DNA of 17,510 nt from CAMQVM01 sp044433365 (GTDB lineage: Bacteria > Bacteroidota > Bacteroidia > Bacteroidales > Rikenellaceae), in assembly GCA_044433365.1 (NCBI GenBank), contig JAWXTR010000066.1:1-17510 (forward strand), given 5' to 3'. The translations under genes were made by a program, and so were the position numbers. Each line of letters begins with the position of its first letter. Position 1 is the stretch's first letter. This document shows, in pieces, positions 15,014 through 17,510 of the stretch. Below the pieces are notes generated by a model. The model saw nothing but the letters and a program-made list of their open reading frames with translations. It searched no databases and had not been told where the DNA came from.

Positions 15014-15373
15014 TTATTCGTCTACTTTTATACCATTACGGATATTATATATCTGCTCTGTAAGTTCTCCCCAAGCAACATCAATATCGGCAAGCAGTGC
15101 TTTACCCTGCTCAGTTAGGGTGTAATATTTTCGAGGGGGGCCTTGTGGCGACTCCTCCCAACGGTAGCTTAATAATCCTTGGTTTTTCTGACGTGTAAGT
15201 ATTGGGTAAAGTGTACCTTCTACTACAATCATTTGCGCCTGTTTTAGCTCTGCAATAATTGCTGAAGCGTAGGCATCGTTTCTCGATAGGATAGACAAAA
15301 TGCAATACTCTAAAATACCTTTTCGCATTTGTGCTTTGATGTTGTCTATACTCTGTTTTTGTACTATATTCAT
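15014..15373 (-). CDS. PadR family transcriptional regulator
   Basis: A 119-residue PadR-type winged-helix protein (short subfamily 2 form with a single C-terminal helix). The core runs RKGILEYCILSILSRNDAYASAII (helix-turn-helix start), VVEGTLYPILTRQKNQGLLS (recognition helix) and GPPRKYYTLTEQGK (wing), all strong family features, followed by a C-terminal dimerisation helix. PadR proteins usually repress their own operon and a target membrane or export gene in response to a ligand or stress. Here it sits between two PspC-domain genes, 22 bases after the first, so it probably regulates this cluster. Candidate operators are the dyads at 16035-16055 and 13042-13066. Confidence 0.93.
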   Translation of the reverse strand: MNIVQKQSIDNIKAQMRKGILEYCILSILSRNDAYASAIIAELKQAQMIVVEGTLYPILTRQKNQGLLSYRWEESPQGPPRKYYTLTEQGKALLADIDVAWGELTEQIYNIRNGIKVDE

Positions 15374-15395
15374 TTTTTCTTTTTTTAGGGGTATT

Positions 15396-15962
15396 TTAAT
15401 CTCGTTGTGCTTTCATCTCTTCCATGAGTACCTTTTCTCTCTCAGTTTTTGCTAGCGGAATTATAATCCATGCAAAAAGATAGATAAATAGACTTGTACC
15501 CATAAAGAAAATCATTAAAAATAGCGCAACTCTAACTAGCACAACATCCAGAGCCAAATAGGCTGCAAAGCCACTACAAACACCACCTAGCATCTTATCC
15601 TCACCATCACGCATCAATTTTCTACGCTCTATAATAGGAGTTGGCTCCTCACTAAATTTTGAATCACTATATCCGCTCTCACCTGCCGATACATCTTCTT
15701 TTGCACCAAATACATCGGGTGTGCCGATTATCGAAATTGCATATTTTACAACCTCAATATCCACAACCTTATACTCCGAAATACCCTTCTCTCGAAATAT
15801 ATCCGAAAATCGCCACTCTATATCGTTCATCACCTCTCGCCTCTCATTCTCGTCGGCAAATCGCTGCGAAACATCTTTTAGATAGGCACTTAAATAGTTG
15901 CAAGCATCATCATCTATTACAAATAGAAAACCTGCAATGTTAATGTTCTTTGTAACCTTCAT
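15396..15962 (-). CDS. PspC domain-containing protein (short paralogue)
   Basis: 188 residues. The N-terminal domain (about 1-78: NINIAGFLFVIDDDACNYLS, NDIEWRFSDIFREKG, VKYAISIIGTPDVFG) matches that of the 508-residue protein downstream. After an acidic linker comes the PspC domain (about 114-178): RRKLMRDGEDKMLGGVCSGFA, YLALDVVLVRVALFLMIFF and a second helix ending FAWIIIPLAK. It lacks the extra helices and the beta-rich C-terminal domain of the paralogue. It is first in the cluster, with a consensus promoter 49 bases upstream and padR 22 bases downstream. A role in envelope-stress response or in modulating the PadR regulator is inferred from context. Confidence 0.9.
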   Translation of the reverse strand: MKVTKNINIAGFLFVIDDDACNYLSAYLKDVSQRFADENERREVMNDIEWRFSDIFREKGISEYKVVDIEVVKYAISIIGTPDVFGAKEDVSAGESGYSDSKFSEEPTPIIERRKLMRDGEDKMLGGVCSGFAAYLALDVVLVRVALFLMIFFMGTSLFIYLFAWIIIPLAKTEREKVLMEEMKAQRD

Positions 15963-16010
15963 ATCCTTTTGAATTTTTAATATTTATAAACTAAGTGTAT
16001 TTTGATACTG

Positions 16011-16042
16011 CAAATATATGTAATATTTTACTACTATGCAAT
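16011..16042 (-). promoter_or_regulatory. Promoter of the pspC-padR-pspC cluster
   Basis: On the - strand TATATTTG (16018-16011) is a perfect -7 box; ATTG (16042-16039) is a near match to the -33 box with 20 bases between. The start codon at 15962 is 49 bases beyond. Confidence 0.6.
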
Positions 16043-16055
16043 ACAAAGTAGCATA
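16031..16055. promoter_or_regulatory. Inverted repeats over the -33 box, possible PadR operator
   Basis: TATGC (16035-16039) and GCATA (16051-16055) form a dyad with an 11-base spacer. CTACT (16031-16035) and AGTAG (16047-16051) form an overlapping one. They overlap the presumed -33 box, a position suited to autorepression by the PadR protein encoded in the operon. Confidence 0.4.
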
Positions 16056-16072
16056 ATTTTTTAATTATTTTT

Positions 16073-16103
16073 TTTGATTTTTCCAAAAAAAATGTTATTT
16101 TTG
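16073..16103 (+). promoter_or_regulatory. Promoter of ruvB
   Basis: TTTG (16073-16076), 19 bases, then TATTTTTG (16096-16103) fit the Bacteroidota consensus fully. The transcript would start near 16110, about 28 bases before the ATG. Confidence 0.75.
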
Positions 16104-16137
16104 TATCTAATTAATTCATTTTATGCAAGTTAAATAG

Positions 16138-17145
16138 ATGCGAAATAATTCAGAAAATATTGATACTGACAAAGATTTTGAGAATAAAATTCGACCGCAA
16201 GAGCTTGGTAGCTTCTCAGGGCAGCCAAAAATTGTAGAAAATCTTAGAGTTTTTATAAAAGCTGCGCTTATGCGTGGCGAGTCGTTAGACCATGTTCTAC
16301 TGCATGGTCCTCCGGGTTTAGGGAAAACCACACTAGCTGGAATTATCACAAATGAGCTTGGGGCGAACTTAAAAGTGACCTCTGGACCTGTTCTTGATAA
16401 GCCTGGTGATTTGGCTGGACTGCTTACTGGTTTAGAGGAGAATGATGTGCTTTTTATAGATGAAATTCATCGCCTTTCGCCTATTGTAGAGGAGTATCTC
16501 TATTCGGCAATGGAGGATTATAAGATAGATATTGTGCTTGATAAGGGACCGGGGGCTAGAAGTATACAGATTGCGCTTGCTCCATTTACGCTTATTGGTG
16601 CAACTACTCGTAGTGGATTGCTTACCTCTCCGCTTCGTGCTCGTTTTGGGATTCAGTGTCATTTGGAGTATTACGATAGTGCCACATTGCAGCGAATAAT
16701 TGAGCGTTCGGCTATGATTCTCCAGATTGGTATCGAAAAATCGGCATCTTTTGAGATTGCACTGCGTAGTCGTGGTACGCCTCGTATTGCAAATGCGCTT
16801 CTTCGTAGGGTTCGTGACTTTGCTATGGTTGTGGGCAATGGTAGTATCGATTTAGAGATTACTCGCACTGCTCTAAATGCTTTAAATATCGATGCACGAG
16901 GTTTGGATATAATGGATAATAAGATATTGAACACCATAATCCATAAATTTGGAGGTGGACCTGTAGGGCTTGGTACTATTGCTACTGCTGTAGGCGAAGA
17001 TTCTGGAACGATAGAGGAGGTGTATGAGCCATTTTTGATTATGGAAGGGCTATTAAAACGCACTCCACGTGGTCGAGAAGCAACAAAAGAGGCTTACATC
17101 CATTTGGGTATCGAGCCAGCCGTAGAAACACCGACACTATTTTAA
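16138..17145 (+). CDS. ruvB: Holliday junction branch migration ATPase RuvB
   Basis: RuvB is the hexameric AAA+ motor that, with RuvA, drives branch migration of Holliday junctions in recombination and repair. The 335 residues match the usual family length. Walker A is GPPGLGKTT (57-65, K63), Walker B is LFIDE (105-109), sensor 1 lies in GATTRSG (154-160) and the arginine finger is probably R167 in SPLRARFG. The C-terminal winged-helix domain includes GGGPVGLGTIATAVGED and the ending RTPRGREAT. The first ATG, shortly after a consensus promoter, gives the normal N-terminus. It is divergent from the PspC cluster. No ruvA or ruvC is within the window. No terminator is evident before the repeats that follow. 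Confidence 0.97.
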   Translation: MRNNSENIDTDKDFENKIRPQELGSFSGQPKIVENLRVFIKAALMRGESLDHVLLHGPPGLGKTTLAGIITNELGANLKVTSGPVLDKPGDLAGLLTGLEENDVLFIDEIHRLSPIVEEYLYSAMEDYKIDIVLDKGPGARSIQIALAPFTLIGATTRSGLLTSPLRARFGIQCHLEYYDSATLQRIIERSAMILQIGIEKSASFEIALRSRGTPRIANALLRRVRDFAMVVGNGSIDLEITRTALNALNIDARGLDIMDNKILNTIIHKFGGGPVGLGTIATAVGEDSGTIEEVYEPFLIMEGLLKRTPRGREATKEAYIHLGIEPAVETPTLF

Positions 17146-17167
17146 GGGGTTATTCGCAAATATGTTG

Positions 17168-17194
17168 TTAAGGGGAGTTCTTATAATTGGATTT
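17168..17194 (+). repeat. Repeat end after ruvB
   Basis: TTAAGGGGAGTTCTTATAAT followed by TGGATTT. It matches the - strand of 7982-8008 with few differences and marks the start of the repeat field downstream of ruvB. Confidence 0.55.
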
Positions 17195-17197
17195 GTG

Positions 17198-17250
17198 GCT
17201 CGGCTGTAGAGACGTAGCAGGGCTACGTCTGGGTTTGGATTTGACTTGGC
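17198..17250 (+). repeat. 53-bp direct repeat containing a GACGTAGC palindrome, copy 1
   Basis: It starts GCTCGGCTGTAGAGACGTAG, has core CAGGGC, and continues TACGTCTGGGTTTGGATTTG to ACTTGGC. It is repeated at 17458-17510 with identical flanks but the core reads CCCTGC. The palindrome AGACGTAGC / GCTACGTCT is at 17210-17230. Confidence 0.85.
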
Positions 17251-17306
17251 AAATTCAATTTTGGTTTGCTTGGGTTAACTCATTTTGCTTTGCAAAATTC
17301 GATTTT

Positions 17307-17331
17307 AGACGTAGCAGGGCTACGTCTCTAC
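17307..17331 (-). repeat. 25-bp GTAGAGACGTAGC-type palindrome, inverted copy
   Basis: On the - strand this 25-mer (17331-17307) reads GTAGAGACGTAGCCCTGCTA then CGTCT, exactly the sequence at 17466-17490. A half copy, ACGTCTCTAC, is at 17404-17413. Nearby, ATTTTGCTTTGCAAAAT (17282-17298) is a separate 7-bp-stem hairpin. The whole stretch 17146-17510 has no credible gene. Confidence 0.8.
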
Positions 17332-17457
17332 TGCTGCTTGCGGAAACAGTTTTTGAGAATGAACCTTGATTACATGTGCTTGGTTACAAACCACCAAGAC
17401 CCAACGTCTCTACTGGGTGTTTGTTATCTAACTCGGCAATTATGAATTAAATTTGCA

Positions 17458-17510
17458 GCTCGGCTGTAGAGACGTAGCCCTGCTACGTCTGGGTTTGGAT
17501 TTGACTTGGC
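17458..17510 (+). repeat. 53-bp direct repeat containing a GACGTAGC palindrome, copy 2
   Basis: Same as 17198-17250 at a distance of 260 bases, except that the six-base core is reversed and complemented. The copy reaches the window end, so it may continue. Confidence 0.85.

Noticed and set aside
17187..17369. 60-codon open frame after ruvB
   Set aside because: It is formed by the GTAGAGACGTAGC palindromes and their flanks; the residues reflect repeat DNA.
17198..17510. Possible CRISPR array
   Set aside because: The repeats are palindromic units of mixed orientation with unequal spacing (about 101 and 159 bases) and no uniform spacers, and no cas gene is present.

Overview
The window is AT-rich chromosomal DNA from a member of the Bacteroidota, most likely Bacteroidales. 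The signs are the promoter type (TAnnTTTG at -7, often with a TTTG-like -33 box), the absence of clear Shine-Dalgarno sequences, an ExbB / membrane protein / ExbD / ExbD cluster, a secreted GH43-type enzyme, an outer-membrane beta-barrel protein with a CarboxypepD_reg-like N-terminus, and a truncated lipoprotein of Bacteroidales type. I cannot name a genus.

Left part, + strand. A truncated copy of a 163-bp palindromic element opens the window. Then come tatD (382-1155) and a type I asparaginase (1211-2233), followed by a promoter with a long leader and the TonB-energising cluster: exbB (2619-3359), a small four-helix membrane protein (3520-3921) and two exbD genes (3964-4539 and 4548-5018), closed by a strong intrinsic terminator at 5051-5083. 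A full copy of the element lies between this terminator and a secreted two-propeller glycoside hydrolase (5403-7814).

Middle part, mostly - strand (7815-10560). This is the accessory zone. It holds a lipoprotein gene cut short by a repeat, a 95-bp inverted repeat, diverged short repeats, a small membrane protein whose leader contains another copy of the element, and a two-gene unit of unknown function whose first gene appears split by a frameshift.

Right part. A - strand run reads PspC protein, PadR regulator, larger PspC protein, outer-membrane beta-barrel protein (15962 down to 10561). It may act as an envelope-stress unit controlled by the PadR protein. The larger PspC gene is interrupted near its 3' end by a copy of the element: removing the element and one TA restores an in-frame 46-codon tail, which shows both the insertion and its TA target duplication. 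Divergently, ruvB (16138-17145) has a clean promoter. The window ends in a field of palindromic GTAGAGACGTAGC-type repeats.

The main discovery is the 163-bp foldback element (four copies, one of them cut by the window edge, nearly identical, TA-flanked, no transposase). It looks like a recently active MITE of Tc1/mariner-IS630 type. A second group of degenerate repeats (GGGAACTTCTAA-type ends) is tied to another broken gene.
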